A DNA stretch of 64,000 nt from Candidatus Saccharibacteria bacterium oral taxon 488 (GCA_010202115.1 CP047917.1:620001-684000), one strand, 5' to 3'; shown: positions 13,518-24,000, counted from the first letter of the stretch. Made by a program: numbers and translations. Notes: generated from the sequence alone by a model not told the origin.

Positions 13518-15314
13518 TTACGGTGTTTTGTAAACGGATTCGCGGCGAACTGTCCAGTAGATCACGTCAGCAAACCGATCGGTGGGATATACCAACCGCA
13601 TTGACTTATCAAGCGCCGACACGGAACGCAAGTGAATGTAGTCCAGTTGCACTTGATATAGTGCGAGGGCCGGCACATCGGACTGCCAATGCTTGGTAAA
13701 CGCTTGGTATTTGCTAACTCGCTGCTTAGCACTCCGTTTGGCACGACCAGCTGCGAGGGCATCATCAGCTACGGCGCTATTATAATTAGCAAAATTGAGA
13801 CCGCCTTGATTGGCCTGTGACGAATGCCAATAGGCAAAGACATCGGCGTCACCGCCCAGCACCAACTCATACAATAGCACATCAAAACCGCGCGGCCGCA
13901 GGACGGACTGCAAAACGTTCTGCGAGGCATCATTTGGATCAACCACCCGCAAGTCAACGGTGATATGCAGCGTTTCCTGCCAGACTTTTACGAGTTCACG
14001 CGCAATAGTTTCAAAATCAGAGCCCTTGAGCGTCACGAACGACAGTTGCAAAACCTGCTCGCCCTTTTTACGCTGATTACCAACCACCTTCCATCCTTCT
14101 TCGTCCAGTAACTTTTTTGCTGCTTCTGTGTCATACGGCAAACGACCGGCCAGTTGCCCGTCCACTTGGTCGTCAAAAATTGGGCCATGTAGCGGCTTCC
14201 TCGCAAAGGCAAACTTCTCGCGCAGCGCCTGGGTATTAATCGATTGGACCAGTGCTTGCCGAACTTTGCGCGAGCTCACTACTTCGCTTTGGGTATTAAA
14301 CAGTGCGTAGACACCATCGTTAATCGCATACGACTGCGATGCGTACATGTGGCGAATCTGCTCCGACTGTGCCGTATAAGATAATTCCGGTGTTGCCATA
14401 ATTTCGCTTGTCTTGAGGCCCTTGGTGATCTCGTCCCGCGTCGGGTATACATACAGCTGAAAGCGATCCAGCTTTGGCGCGCCATGATGATACTGCGAGT
14501 TAGCCACGAGGTGAAGCACTTTTTTCGACCCATCAGCATTGGCATTCTGTAGAATCCGCATAGCAAACGGCCCAGAGGTCACGGGCGACTTACCATAACC
14601 ATGCTCGCGGAGCTCGGCCGGATTAACTTCACTGAGACTGTGTTGAGGCAAAATCGGAAAGGTGAGCGCATGCATAAATGGTGCGTACGGGGCCGGCAGG
14701 GTAAATTGCACTGTCCGCTCGTCAACCTGCTTGACGTTGATCGACTGCCAGCCGGTAATCGCTGCTTGTGTCCGTGCATCCTTGAGTAAATTAACCGTAA
14801 ACACCACGTCGCGAGCATCCAGCGGCGCTCCATCTGACCACTTGAGATTACGGCGCAATTTGACCGTGTACTCGGTCTCGGCCTCATTGACTGTGACCGA
14901 CTCAGCGAGGTCGCCCTTGATGTGTCCGGTCGTATCATAGTTGTAGAGACTCGCAAACATCAATCGGGCCGCTGACTTTTCGGCACTACTACGAGCAAAG
15001 ATTGGATTAAGCGTCTCTAGCGGACCTAGTACACCCTCTGAATATGAACCACCGCTAGTCGGCGCATTATTATTGGCATACAACTCGCGAAACGATAGCC
15101 ACTGCACCATACTGACCGTAATTAACAAAATAACCAGAAAGATCCATCCCAAGACATGTCGCTTAACTCCAGCCAAATGTTCGAGGCGCAAGGAGATAAA
15201 CGTATGCGCGTGACGCAGGGTCGTCTTGGTTAGTTTCTGCGCCCGTCCATCGAGGTCTTTCGTTGTGAAGTCCAGCCGCAGAAATTTTTTCCAAGATGAT
15301 TTTTTTGTGTCCAA
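13518..15314 (-). CDS. Membrane-anchored ABC peptide-binding protein (family 5)
   Basis: Binds extracellular oligopeptides for import. The 598-residue protein has the SBP family 5 pattern: ETLNPIFARSSAEKSAARLM, YTVKLRRNLKWSDGAPLDAR (the family signature around 165-185), YGKSPVTSGPFAM and many Tyr/Trp-rich repeats. There is no lipobox. Instead, about 52 basic cytoplasmic residues precede one membrane helix at about 53-73, so the binding domain is held by a signal anchor. No permease or ATPase genes lie nearby. It lies just downstream of secG on the same strand, separated by 9 bases. Confidence 0.9.
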   Translation of the reverse strand: MDTKKSSWKKFLRLDFTTKDLDGRAQKLTKTTLRHAHTFISLRLEHLAGVKRHVLGWIFLVILLITVSMVQWLSFRELYANNNAPTSGGSYSEGVLGPLETLNPIFARSSAEKSAARLMFASLYNYDTTGHIKGDLAESVTVNEAETEYTVKLRRNLKWSDGAPLDARDVVFTVNLLKDARTQAAITGWQSINVKQVDERTVQFTLPAPYAPFMHALTFPILPQHSLSEVNPAELREHGYGKSPVTSGPFAMRILQNANADGSKKVLHLVANSQYHHGAPKLDRFQLYVYPTRDEITKGLKTSEIMATPELSYTAQSEQIRHMYASQSYAINDGVYALFNTQSEVVSSRKVRQALVQSINTQALREKFAFARKPLHGPIFDDQVDGQLAGRLPYDTEAAKKLLDEEGWKVVGNQRKKGEQVLQLSFVTLKGSDFETIARELVKVWQETLHITVDLRVVDPNDASQNVLQSVLRPRGFDVLLYELVLGGDADVFAYWHSSQANQGGLNFANYNSAVADDALAAGRAKRSAKQRVSKYQAFTKHWQSDVPALALYQVQLDYIHLRSVSALDKSMRLVYPTDRFADVIYWTVRRESVYKTP

Positions 15315-15323
15315 GATATACCC

Positions 15324-15560
15324 CTAGCCCTTCAGACTCGGCAGTACCATACTCGCCAAGATCGACAGTACGAATACGACAGCAAACACAATGGTCACAT
15401 CAAACAAATTCTTGTCAAAACCTCGCCGCGTGGTGAACAGCTCGCCCGACGAGCCAAAGCCTGCGCCGAGGCTGGCACCACGCTGCTGCAGCAATATGGC
15501 AATGATCATCAAAACGGCTGATCCTAATGTGACATACGGCAAAATAGTATCAAGTGACAT
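15324..15560 (-). CDS. secG: Protein translocase subunit SecG
   Basis: A 78-residue SecG, the auxiliary subunit of the SecYEG export channel. Two membrane helices (about 9-25 and 54-74) flank the typical cytoplasmic loop LLQQRGASLGAGFGSSGE, then FTTRRGFDKNLF. The length is normal. The spacing to the holin-like gene upstream is 9 bases and to the peptide-binding gene downstream also 9, so the three are likely co-transcribed. An AAGGAG site lies before the ATG. Confidence 0.94.
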   Translation of the reverse strand: MSLDTILPYVTLGSAVLMIIAILLQQRGASLGAGFGSSGELFTTRRGFDKNLFDVTIVFAVVFVLSILASMVLPSLKG

Positions 15561-15569
15561 GCTTTCTCC

Positions 15570-15941
15570 TTATTCTGGCGCCGGCTTGATAACGAAGGCG
15601 CTACTTACTATATAGTTTACCAGACTGAGTATGATTCCGGCAAGAATTGACGAGCCAAAACTCATGGATAATCCCGGCGCCAGTGCCAACGATATATACA
15701 CCATGATGCCATTAACCACCAGCGTAAATAAGCCGAGCGTCAGTAAGATCGCCGGTAGCGACAAGATGACAACGATCGGTTTTAAGATAGAGTTGACGAT
15801 CGAAAAGATTAAACCGGCGAGGATAAACGTTGCCGTCGTCTCAACCACTGGCTCACTCGTCCCGAGAAGCCGCACCGCCACCCAGATACCAACAGAATTA
15901 AGTACCCACCTGACAAAAAATATTGCAAATTGTCGTCTCAT
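15570..15941 (-). CDS. Four-helix phage-holin-family membrane protein
   Basis: A 123-residue protein of the Phage_holin_4_2 / YvlD superfamily: four transmembrane helices (about 12-28, 35-55, 60-85 and 95-118) and the family-like IVNSILKPIVVILSLPAILL block. In bacterial chromosomes these are resident membrane proteins, not evidence of a prophage; the function is unknown. TATAAT lies 11 bases before the ATG, leaving a leader of only a few bases. It heads the secG transcript. Confidence 0.85.
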   Translation of the reverse strand: MRRQFAIFFVRWVLNSVGIWVAVRLLGTSEPVVETTATFILAGLIFSIVNSILKPIVVILSLPAILLTLGLFTLVVNGIMVYISLALAPGLSMSFGSSILAGIILSLVNYIVSSAFVIKPAPE

Positions 15942-15966
15942 GACTACATTTCATTATATCATAACG

Positions 15967-16335
15967 CTAGCAAGCGCCGTCGACTACCTTGCGCTCAGTG
16001 CTCTTGATGTGCATCTGGAGCTGCTGTCGACTACTCGTCCCCTCAATGCAGATCGCGGCCGGCGTCGAACCAGACGGCGGGATTGTTCGTACAGTGATTA
16101 CGATATCTGGCGAGCCACTCTTGAACGACTGCGGCAATGTCGTTGGGTATGACCCTTTGAAGTTTTTTTCCTGTTCCGCCGCTGATAATGCATTCTGAAG
16201 ATCCGATGTTATAGCTTTACGCACCGTCTCTTTGCGCCACCCGTTATAACTGACGAGACCGATGCCCGCCAAGATACCAATAACCACAACGACAATTAGT
16301 ATTTCTATGACGGTAAATCCATACTTGCGACTCAT
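15967..16335 (-). CDS. Type IV pilin-like protein
   Basis: A 122-residue pseudopilin/pilin. The short leader MSRKYG is followed by FTVIEILIVVVVIGILAGIG: a prepilin peptidase site after Gly6, Phe at +1 and Glu at +5, then the hydrophobic alpha-1 helix. The head domain is about 85 residues with two Cys near the end (ICIEGT and the C-terminal Cys), possibly a disulfide. It sits directly after uvrC on the same strand (2 bases between). It probably belongs to the same pilus as the PilB ATPase at 48476-50098. Confidence 0.92.
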   Translation of the reverse strand: MSRKYGFTVIEILIVVVVIGILAGIGLVSYNGWRKETVRKAITSDLQNALSAAEQEKNFKGSYPTTLPQSFKSGSPDIVITVRTIPPSGSTPAAICIEGTSSRQQLQMHIKSTERKVVDGAC

Positions 16336-16337
16336 AC

Positions 16338-17921
16338 TTATGATGATAGCATAAGCTTAATCTTTTTCGCTAGCTCTTTATCCACGATTTTTTCCAGGTC
16401 GGTGAGTAAGGCATTCCGTATACGGCTGATGCTGCCAAACTTTTTCAATAATTTGGCGCGAGTTTTTGGCCCCACACCAGGAATTTCCTCCAGCTGATTT
16501 TTCGTTTGCTGCTGACGCTTCAGTGCCGTGTGGTAGCTCACCGCAAAGCGGTGCGACTCGTCACGGATGCGCTGAAACAGTTTGACGATGTCAGTTGTCG
16601 CAAGGGTATTCTCGTCCGCCATCGGACGTTCGTTGCGAGTTTGTTCCATGCTAGCTCGCAGGTTTTTTGAATGCGAACCGGCGTTACGCTGACTTGGGTG
16701 TAAATTCACTACATAAATATCACCGTCTTCGTGAATCATAATATCCGTCCGTGGCTGCGACCGCATTTGCTCAATAAACGCCGTATCAATTTGCGAACCA
16801 GTTTTATGCACCAGTAGTTCCTCCTCGCGCTTGGCGATACTGACAATCGGCACAGTGGCGCCACGCTCATCGCGCGCTTTGATGGCCGCCGCTAGCTGAC
16901 CTTTGCCGCCATCAATGAGCAGCAAATCAGGACGACCCCAGCTTTTTAAATGACGCTCACTCAGCCGGCGAAAAATTGTTTGATACATATTACCAGTGTC
17001 ATCATTTTTCTCACTGACTTTGAATTTGCGGTACTCCGCCCGGTCGCTCGCGCCATTGGTAAACACCACCATGCTGGCGACAACCTGCTGGCCGCTCATG
17101 TGCGAAATGTCATAACCCTCAATGCGTGCTGGGATATCTTTTAGGCCCAATAATTTTGCCAAATCAGCCAGCGCCTTGTCTTTAGAAATATCCAAAAACT
17201 CTTTGTCGCCAAAACAAACCCGCCGCTGCAACTCCTGCATGGCGCGCAGCTTATTGCGAAGATCAGCCGCCCTCTCAAAATCATGCAGCCCAGCTGCCGT
17301 TTTCATGTCGCGCTCCAACTCGGCGGCAATGGCTTTACGATTACCTTTGATGTAGCTGATGAGCTTGCGCAAAGTGGCTTTGTAGGCGACTGGTCCATCA
17401 CTCAATCGCGGACTCAAGCCCAAATCTTCATCCAATTTCGACTGTCCCGGCCGGCGCTGCCTGGTCAAATAGGGGAAAACCCGCCGCAAATAGCGCAGCG
17501 CTTTTTTCAAAGCAAAGCCATTATAGAACGGGCCAACATATTCCGCCCCATCATCAGCTGGATTGCGCGTAAAACTGACGGTCGGCCACTCGCTTTTCAT
17601 GTCGATTCGCACATACATCTGCGATTTATCATCGCGCAGCAGCACATTATAGCGCGGCATATAACGTTTGACCATCTCGCTCTCCAAAAACAACGCATCA
17701 ACTTCGCTCTCGGTCTCAATCCAATCGGTATCAGCAATTTCCGCCACCAACGCCATGGTTTTATTGTCCCGCCCGCGCGAATCCTGAAAATACTGGCGCA
17801 CGCGATTTTTCAGCACCGCCGCCTTGCCCACATAAATAATCTCGCCGCTGGCTGACTTGTGAAAATAGACACCGGGAGTGCGGGGTAAGGTTTTGAGTTT
17901 TTGTTGCAACCGTTTATTCAC
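16338..17921 (-). CDS. uvrC: Excinuclease ABC subunit C
   Basis: Makes the two incisions in nucleotide excision repair together with UvrB. The 527-residue protein shows an N-terminal GIY-YIG domain (GVYFHKSASGEIIYVGKAA), a UVR motif (LHDFERAADLRNKLRAM), the RNase H-like endonuclease half (IEGYDISHMSGQQVVASMVV) and a terminal helix-hairpin-helix (LEEIPGVGPKTRAKLLKKFG). It is shorter than many UvrC proteins. The start is taken as GTG at 17921 because TATAAT ends 6 bases upstream; an ATG at 17951 would put that promoter inside the gene. Confidence 0.95.
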   Translation of the reverse strand: MNKRLQQKLKTLPRTPGVYFHKSASGEIIYVGKAAVLKNRVRQYFQDSRGRDNKTMALVAEIADTDWIETESEVDALFLESEMVKRYMPRYNVLLRDDKSQMYVRIDMKSEWPTVSFTRNPADDGAEYVGPFYNGFALKKALRYLRRVFPYLTRQRRPGQSKLDEDLGLSPRLSDGPVAYKATLRKLISYIKGNRKAIAAELERDMKTAAGLHDFERAADLRNKLRAMQELQRRVCFGDKEFLDISKDKALADLAKLLGLKDIPARIEGYDISHMSGQQVVASMVVFTNGASDRAEYRKFKVSEKNDDTGNMYQTIFRRLSERHLKSWGRPDLLLIDGGKGQLAAAIKARDERGATVPIVSIAKREEELLVHKTGSQIDTAFIEQMRSQPRTDIMIHEDGDIYVVNLHPSQRNAGSHSKNLRASMEQTRNERPMADENTLATTDIVKLFQRIRDESHRFAVSYHTALKRQQQTKNQLEEIPGVGPKTRAKLLKKFGSISRIRNALLTDLEKIVDKELAKKIKLMLSS

Positions 17922-17927
17922 AGTATC

Positions 17928-17933
17928 ATTATA
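17928..17933 (-). promoter_or_regulatory. -10 box of uvrC
   Basis: TATAAT on the minus strand, 6 bases before the GTG at 17921. It implies a leaderless mRNA with a GTG start. Confidence 0.55.
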
Positions 17934-17947
17934 ACTTATACAGACAG

Positions 17948-18751
17948 TCAAGCCTTACCGACGATGCCGCTTAGTACGCCATCCAGCTCGCCCTGAGCAA
18001 GTCGTATCGCCCACTCTTGACGCTCAAGGAGTGATAACAATCCAGCCTTTAGCCCAAACCAACCCAACTTCTTCCTAGCTGCGGCAACTTTTTGAGATTG
18101 CTTCAAAAATGCGAGGTACTGTTCACGATAAGCCGCTGGAATATCTGAAATTTTACCGTTTGGCATAATAATACCTGTCAACGCCGCAACTTTTTCTTCA
18201 TCTTTTGGACGCAGGCCAGTGCTTGAGCGACACCCGTACGCTCCTAGTTGAGCAACTGGATTAGGTATAGCACATACCGTCTCGCCACCTCTCTTGACAA
18301 GCCATTGCTCAAGACTAGCTGAAGGAATTTCCGTCTCAATACCGCTTAGGCGCCAATATAGACGACCTTCATTATCAACATAACGATCGCCGACAAAATC
18401 AAATATACCGCGACGATTCTTTTCGTATGGATGAAGTCCAAATGCTGAAACTACCAACTTATCACCGATAGCGTCAGCAATTTTCTGTCGACAGCCCTTT
18501 ACAACAGTCTTATCTGTGCTTTGCACTAATGTATCAAGGTCTCGCACCGTACCATTTTCGCGTAAACACGGTAAGCACACGCCGCTAGGCAGATAAACAA
18601 CGTGATTGTCCCAATCAATTTCGGCAGAGTTGGTAACTGCATGCAAACCTAGCCCGCCGACAACGTTATACGGGACTTCGCAATCTTCCATTCTGTCATG
18701 AAAACCGCGCGCTACAAGCAGTGAGTAGACATTTTCTGAAGTTTTACCCAT
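17948..18751 (-). CDS. Hypothetical protein
   Basis: 267 residues, soluble, no signal peptide or membrane segment. I do not recognise the family. Visible features are a Cys pair in VCLPCLREN near residue 60, a conserved-looking stretch SAFGLHPYEKNRRGIFDFVG, the Trp-rich GRLYWRLSGIETEIP and an Arg/Lys-rich C-terminal third. The start follows the HD-hydrolase gene by 17 bases on the same strand, suggesting co-expression. Confidence 0.7.
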   Translation of the reverse strand: MGKTSENVYSLLVARGFHDRMEDCEVPYNVVGGLGLHAVTNSAEIDWDNHVVYLPSGVCLPCLRENGTVRDLDTLVQSTDKTVVKGCRQKIADAIGDKLVVSAFGLHPYEKNRRGIFDFVGDRYVDNEGRLYWRLSGIETEIPSASLEQWLVKRGGETVCAIPNPVAQLGAYGCRSSTGLRPKDEEKVAALTGIIMPNGKISDIPAAYREQYLAFLKQSQKVAAARKKLGWFGLKAGLLSLLERQEWAIRLAQGELDGVLSGIVGKA

Positions 18752-18768
18752 AATACAACTCTTTCTAT

Positions 18769-19506
18769 CTATTGTAAATCATTTACATTAGCTATTTTTA
18801 ACAAATATTTTTCCAAAAACTCGCTCCACTCCGGCGCATTCTTCTCGCGGAAATAATGGCGTAAGAAATCAACCATAATTTGCTGGCGGTTTTCTGCCTC
18901 TATTCGTCCTGGCTCGGTCAGCATCAAGTCTTTCAGTTTCAGCAGCTTTTCAAAGAAATGATTGATAAAGCCGTCGGTATCGTGGGTATTGCCGTCAGCA
19001 TTATACTCGTGCGCCGCCAGATTAACATTCGGCCAGACCGCGGGGTCAAAAATCCGCCCGCCGTGATGGCAAGCATAAACCAACGCCCGCTCAATCCCAA
19101 CTGCACCAATAGCGTCGCACATGTCGGCGTCAGACACAATTTGACCCGCCAGCCGCTGTGGTTGCCTGCCGTTCAGCCGTTTGCTATAACCAATCGCCGC
19201 AATATTTTCCAGCACCGCCTGACTTAGACTATTAACTACTTCTGCCTGCGCCATAATTTTTACTGCGTTCGTTAATTTCTCTGCCTGCGCCTTGCCGACT
19301 AGTTTATAGTCGTCGACGTCATGCAGCCAAGCCGTCAGCAGCACTTCTTGCAGATCCACTGATTCGCTGCATTCGCTAGCAAAACGCTCCGCCAGCAGCG
19401 CCACTCGCTCAACGTGATCATCAGCATGGCCTGATGGATCGCCGCCTAATATATCACGCACTTTATTTTTTATTGTCTCAAGTTGAGCTATCTGCCGTTC
19501 GTCCAT
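18769..19506 (-). CDS. HD-domain phosphohydrolase, paralogue 1
   Basis: A 245-residue metal-dependent HD hydrolase. The metal ligands are visible as SGHADDHVERVALLAERF (first His), TAWLHDVDDYKLVG (the HD pair) and QIVSDADMCDAIG (last Asp). The long C-terminal half (FFEKLLKLKDLMLTEPGR, YFREKNAPEWSEFLE) is shared almost word for word with the second copy at 62433-63146. The substrate is unknown; (d)NTPs, nucleotide monophosphates or signalling nucleotides are possible. TACAAT lies 6 bases before the ATG. Confidence 0.88.
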   Translation of the reverse strand: MDERQIAQLETIKNKVRDILGGDPSGHADDHVERVALLAERFASECSESVDLQEVLLTAWLHDVDDYKLVGKAQAEKLTNAVKIMAQAEVVNSLSQAVLENIAAIGYSKRLNGRQPQRLAGQIVSDADMCDAIGAVGIERALVYACHHGGRIFDPAVWPNVNLAAHEYNADGNTHDTDGFINHFFEKLLKLKDLMLTEPGRIEAENRQQIMVDFLRHYFREKNAPEWSEFLEKYLLKIANVNDLQ

Positions 19507-19512
19507 AAGCTT

Positions 19513-19518
19513 ATTGTA
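19513..19518 (-). promoter_or_regulatory. -10 box of HD hydrolase 1
   Basis: TACAAT on the minus strand, 6 bases from the ATG at 19506. The divergent thrE-like gene begins at 19585. Confidence 0.5.
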
Positions 19519-19572
19519 TCACCCATGCAGGTCTCGACCCACTAAACTATTTTCATTTTAGCCAAGAGGCGC

Positions 19573-19578
19573 TATAGT
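19573..19578 (+). promoter_or_regulatory. -10 box of the ThrE-like exporter
   Basis: TATAGT, 6 bases before the GTG at 19585. Another leaderless GTG-start arrangement. Confidence 0.5.
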
Positions 19579-19584
19579 AGTGAT

Positions 19585-21003
19585 GTGAAAACAACTGTCA
19601 AAAGAAAAGTACCTGAATTTATCAAGCGATCACTGGGACGAATTCCACGATTACCAACGCCAGAACCCATTTGGCAATTAGATAAAATCGACGAGAGCCT
19701 GACGCCAAATATGCGAGCGCTGCGGATGACGATGACAATCGCCGAGGAATTATTAGCAATGGGGGTGGCTGCTCGGGACGTGGTACATATGGCGCTAGGG
19801 ATCACTGGCACATACTGCAGGCGACGGGTTCATATTGATATCAGCTCAACGCTCATTACCATATCTCAAGATCGCGGTACCGAACGTGAACCACTCACAT
19901 TAGTGCGGACGATTACCTTAAAATACGTTAATTACCAGACAATTCAGGCATTGCAAAACCTCGCCCTCACAATCCGTGACCATCATTTACCACTGGCCGA
20001 AGCTGAAAAACGCACTGAGGAATTATTAGCAGGCTCACGAGAGCACTCGCGCTGGATCGTCTGCCTAGCAGGCGGTAGCGTGTCAATGGGCGTGGTGATT
20101 TTATTTAACGGCTCGATCCTGATGAGCGGACTGGCGTTTGTGATGGGCTTTGTGGCGACGGCGACGATGAGGATTCTGGACAAATGGGGCCTCGCAACAT
20201 TTTACCTCCAAATCATTACCGCACTCCTAATCACCCTGGCGGCGGGTGCTGCCCAGTGGCTGAATGGCTGGCTGGGCTGGCAAGTTGATACGACGATGCT
20301 GGTGATCAGCGGTATCGTGCTGTTGGTGGCGGGGCTGATGATCGTTGGCGCTTTTCAGGATGCGATTGATGAATATTATGTAACAGCAAATGCCCGACTG
20401 CTGCGGGTAACTATGGCGACGATGGGTATTGTTGTCGGTGTAATGACCGGGCTATATATTATTCAGCGATTTGGGATTAGCTTTCCGGCTACACCAGATC
20501 GGCTGGGGCTAGCGGCAGATATACGAGCGCAATACTTGGGGGCGCTGATCATTGCCGCAGGTTTCGCGGCTGGCAATCACGCGCGTTTGTTCGGAATGCT
20601 GATTGCCGGCGGTGTCGGTGTGTTGGGGTGGTGGATATCGAGTGCACTCGTTGGGCCGCTCGGAGTCGTTATCGCAAGTGGCGTTGCTGCAACAGTTGTT
20701 GGACTGATGTCGGTGCTATTATCCCGACTATGGCGCTTTCCTTCAGTGGCCATTATCGCTGCTGGCATCGTGCCGCTGGTGCCGGGCTTATCGCTCTACA
20801 ACGGCTTGATGGGGGTGATCGAAAATCCACCGACCGACCCTGAATTTTTACTGTCCCTAGCGATATTGGCGCGAGCTATCATGATCGGCGTGGCCATCGC
20901 CATCGGTGCATCGCTTGGTAATATGATCGGCCGACCAGTACGGCGCGGTATGATTCGCTGGTATAATAAGCTCCTGCGACGACGAGAGATAAAAGTTCAA
21001 TAA
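19585..21003 (+). CDS. ThrE-type threonine/serine exporter family protein
   Basis: A 472-residue membrane protein of the ThrE/ThrP family (PF06738-type domain followed by a second exporter domain). About 140 N-terminal residues are soluble (MTIAEELLAMGVAARDVVHM at the expected position), then ten or so transmembrane helices follow from about residue 150 to 455, including GIVPLVPGLSLYNGLMGVIE, the conserved P-x-x-P-G motif of the second domain. It is expected to export small amino acids by proton antiport. In a scavenging cell this may balance amino-acid pools after peptide uptake. The start is GTG with a -10 box 6 bases upstream. Confidence 0.87.
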   Translation: MKTTVKRKVPEFIKRSLGRIPRLPTPEPIWQLDKIDESLTPNMRALRMTMTIAEELLAMGVAARDVVHMALGITGTYCRRRVHIDISSTLITISQDRGTEREPLTLVRTITLKYVNYQTIQALQNLALTIRDHHLPLAEAEKRTEELLAGSREHSRWIVCLAGGSVSMGVVILFNGSILMSGLAFVMGFVATATMRILDKWGLATFYLQIITALLITLAAGAAQWLNGWLGWQVDTTMLVISGIVLLVAGLMIVGAFQDAIDEYYVTANARLLRVTMATMGIVVGVMTGLYIIQRFGISFPATPDRLGLAADIRAQYLGALIIAAGFAAGNHARLFGMLIAGGVGVLGWWISSALVGPLGVVIASGVAATVVGLMSVLLSRLWRFPSVAIIAAGIVPLVPGLSLYNGLMGVIENPPTDPEFLLSLAILARAIMIGVAIAIGASLGNMIGRPVRRGMIRWYNKLLRRREIKVQ

Positions 21004-21017
21004 AGTACGCGCAAATT

Positions 21018-24000
21018 TTATTTCAAGACTACACACTCGTCGCCCAGTGTCTGACGCAGCTGACTCATGAGCTGATCGCCAGCCTCAACACGAAACGGCA
21101 TGCGCATGGCAGACTTATTTGCCTCACCCAGCACCAACACCACGTCAGTCGCACCAGCGTATTCGGAGCAGAGCGACTTGAGTGCTACTAGTTTATCATG
21201 GTCGCTCGGGTTTTTGATATGAAGAAATAGCTTTTCTGTCTCGGGCACGGCGTGCGTGGCTGCTGGATGCGGTGGCGTGTTTGTCGTGTCGGCCGGTGTT
21301 GACTTCATGTTCGTCCCTTTCGCTGTCGATACTCGGGCTGCGCCTGCTCGCTGAGTCGTTTGAGTTCGAAATGCCGTACGCCGCTCTTGCTTGACCTTGC
21401 TACTCATCTTTGGCGCTTCCATTTTACGGCCAGTCGACTGATACTGCCGGAGGTCATCGTCAGAAATCAGTTCAATTTCATCAGCAATCATCTTGCTCTC
21501 TGATCCCAAATTACCATCCCGATCGCGGGCTGAGTTTTTGCCGGTCACCCGAATGACAGCGTCCTGGACGAGCTTGGCGCCGACTTGCTCATACAAATTC
21601 GGAAAGACGATAACTTCGCCTTCGCCAAACTTATCTTCGATCCCAACGAATGCCATCTTGCTGCCTGACTTGGTAACGATGGTGCGCACGGTCGTGATAA
21701 TACCGCCGATCGTCATCAGGCGACCGTCGTATTCTGGCACTAACTGCGTTAATGGCTGCGCCTGCTCGCTGAGATATGTTTCATACGCATCGAGCGGATG
21801 CGCCGAAATATACAGCCCCATCAGCTCGCGCTCCCACATCAACCGCTCTTTGTTGGTATGTTTGGCCGGCGCTGGCTGTAGCTGCATCGTTGGCTGAACA
21901 TTAGCCGACTCATCACCAAGCATACCAAATAGGTCAGTCTGCCCCGACGCGGCCTCTTTCTGAGTTTTTTGAGCAAAGGCGACAATGGTATCAAGATTAA
22001 ACAATAAATCAGACCGATCACCAAAGCCGTCAAAGGCACCAGTTTTGATCAGCGACTCCCAGGCCTTGCGGTTAAACTTGCTGGTCGACACTCGCTTGGC
22101 AAAATCTTCGACCGACTTGAACGGGCCATCAGCCTCGCGAGCACGAATAATTTCTTCCACCGCGCCGACACCAACGCCCTTGACCGCCGCCATACCGAAA
22201 CGAATCTTCTTTTCACCAGGCACCACCGCGAACTCGACAAATGATTCATTAACGTCCGGGTTGAGCACTTCAATGCCCATGTGCTTACACTCGGTCATCT
22301 CGATGGCCAGGCGCTCAGTATCATCCTGGTCACTGGTCATCAGCGCCGCCATGAATGCGTCAGGATAATGCGCCTTGAGATACGCCGTCCAGTAGGCGAT
22401 CAGGCCATAACACGCCGCGTGCGACTTATTGAAACAGTAGTTAGCAAATTCTTCCAGCGCGTCCCAAAACTGCTCAGCGATTTCCTTAGTCGCACCACCA
22501 ACCTTGACCGCGCCTTCGACAAACTCTGGCTTGACCTTTTTCATCAGGTCAATTTTCTTTTTACCCACTGCTTTACGCAAGGTGTCGGCCTGGCCGCCGG
22601 TAAAGCCGCACCACTCTTTGGAAATCTGCATAAATTGCTCTTGATAAACCAAAATTCCATAGGTGTTTTTCAGCGAGTTTTCCATACCGGGGTGCAAGTA
22701 GGTGATTTCTTCTTCGCCGTGTTTACGCTTGATGAATGAGTCGATAAACTGCATCGGCCCCGGGCGGTACAAGGCCACCATGGCGATGATGTCTTCAAAG
22801 ACGCTCGGCTTGAGCTCGCGCAGGTACCGCTTCATGCCGGCCGATTCTAGCTGAAACACGCCAGTGGTGTCACCGCGCTGGAATAATTTGTAGGTTTCTT
22901 CATCATCCAGCGGCAGCGTTGATAAATCTATTTCCGTTTTATAGACTTTACGAATAATACGCAGAGCGTTGTTAATAATGGACAGGTTAGACAAGCCCAA
23001 AAAGTCCATCTTCAGCAGCCCGAGTTCCTCAACCGGGCCCATTGGATACTGCGTTGCCACCACACCCTTTTGCGCCATCTCGAGCGGTACGTATTTCACC
23101 AAATCATCCGGCGCGATCACCACACCAGCAGCGTGCACACCGTGCGAACGAATCGTTCCCTCCAGCCGCGAGGCAAAGTCATAGACGGTTTTGGCGGTTG
23201 GATTACTTTCGTATTCTTTCTTGAGATCAGGGTCTTCCTCCAGCGACTTTTTGATGGGTACATGACGACCCTGCACAGGTGGCGGAATGAGCTTGGCCAG
23301 CCGGTCCGACTCGCCATATGGTACCTGCAGCACCCGCGCCACATCACGCACCGAAGCGCGCGCCGCCATGGTGCCAAAGGTACAGATGTTAGCCACTCGT
23401 TCTGAGCCATATTTCTTGGCACAATATTCGATCACCTCGCCGCGGCGCGTATCTTGAATATCGATGTCGATGTCGGGCATGGAAATACGGTCGGGATTGA
23501 GGAATCGCTCGAACAGCAAGTCGTAATGCAGCGGATCAAGGTCGGTGATATTCAGCGCATAAGCGATGATTGAACCAGCCGCCGAACCACGTCCCGGGCC
23601 AAAGATAATTCCTTGGGATTTGCCCCAGTTGATAAAATCCTGAACAATGAGGAAGTAGCCGTTATAACCCATGTTGTCGAGCACACCAAACTCCATGTCC
23701 AGTCGCTCTAGCTGCGCCTCTGATAACTTGGCTCGCAGCTGATCATTCGGGAGCTTCTTCGCGTCCTCCAACTTCATGCCAGCGTACCGTACTGCCATAC
23801 CGCTATACACCAGATGATCCAGATATTCTTTTTCGGATTCACCGTTTGGCGTTGGAAATTTCGGGATGAGAATATCACCCAGTTTGATTTCCACGTCACA
23901 GCGGTCGGCGATGGCTTTGGTATTGGCAATTGCCTGAGGATTGGTTGTTTGCCACCGCGAAATGATGTCTTCTGGTGTGGTCAAATGCAGCTCAAAATCC

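Noticed and set aside
15570-15941. Phage holin as a sign of a prophage
   Set aside because: The family is widespread as a resident chromosomal membrane protein and no other phage gene, integrase or att site is nearby.
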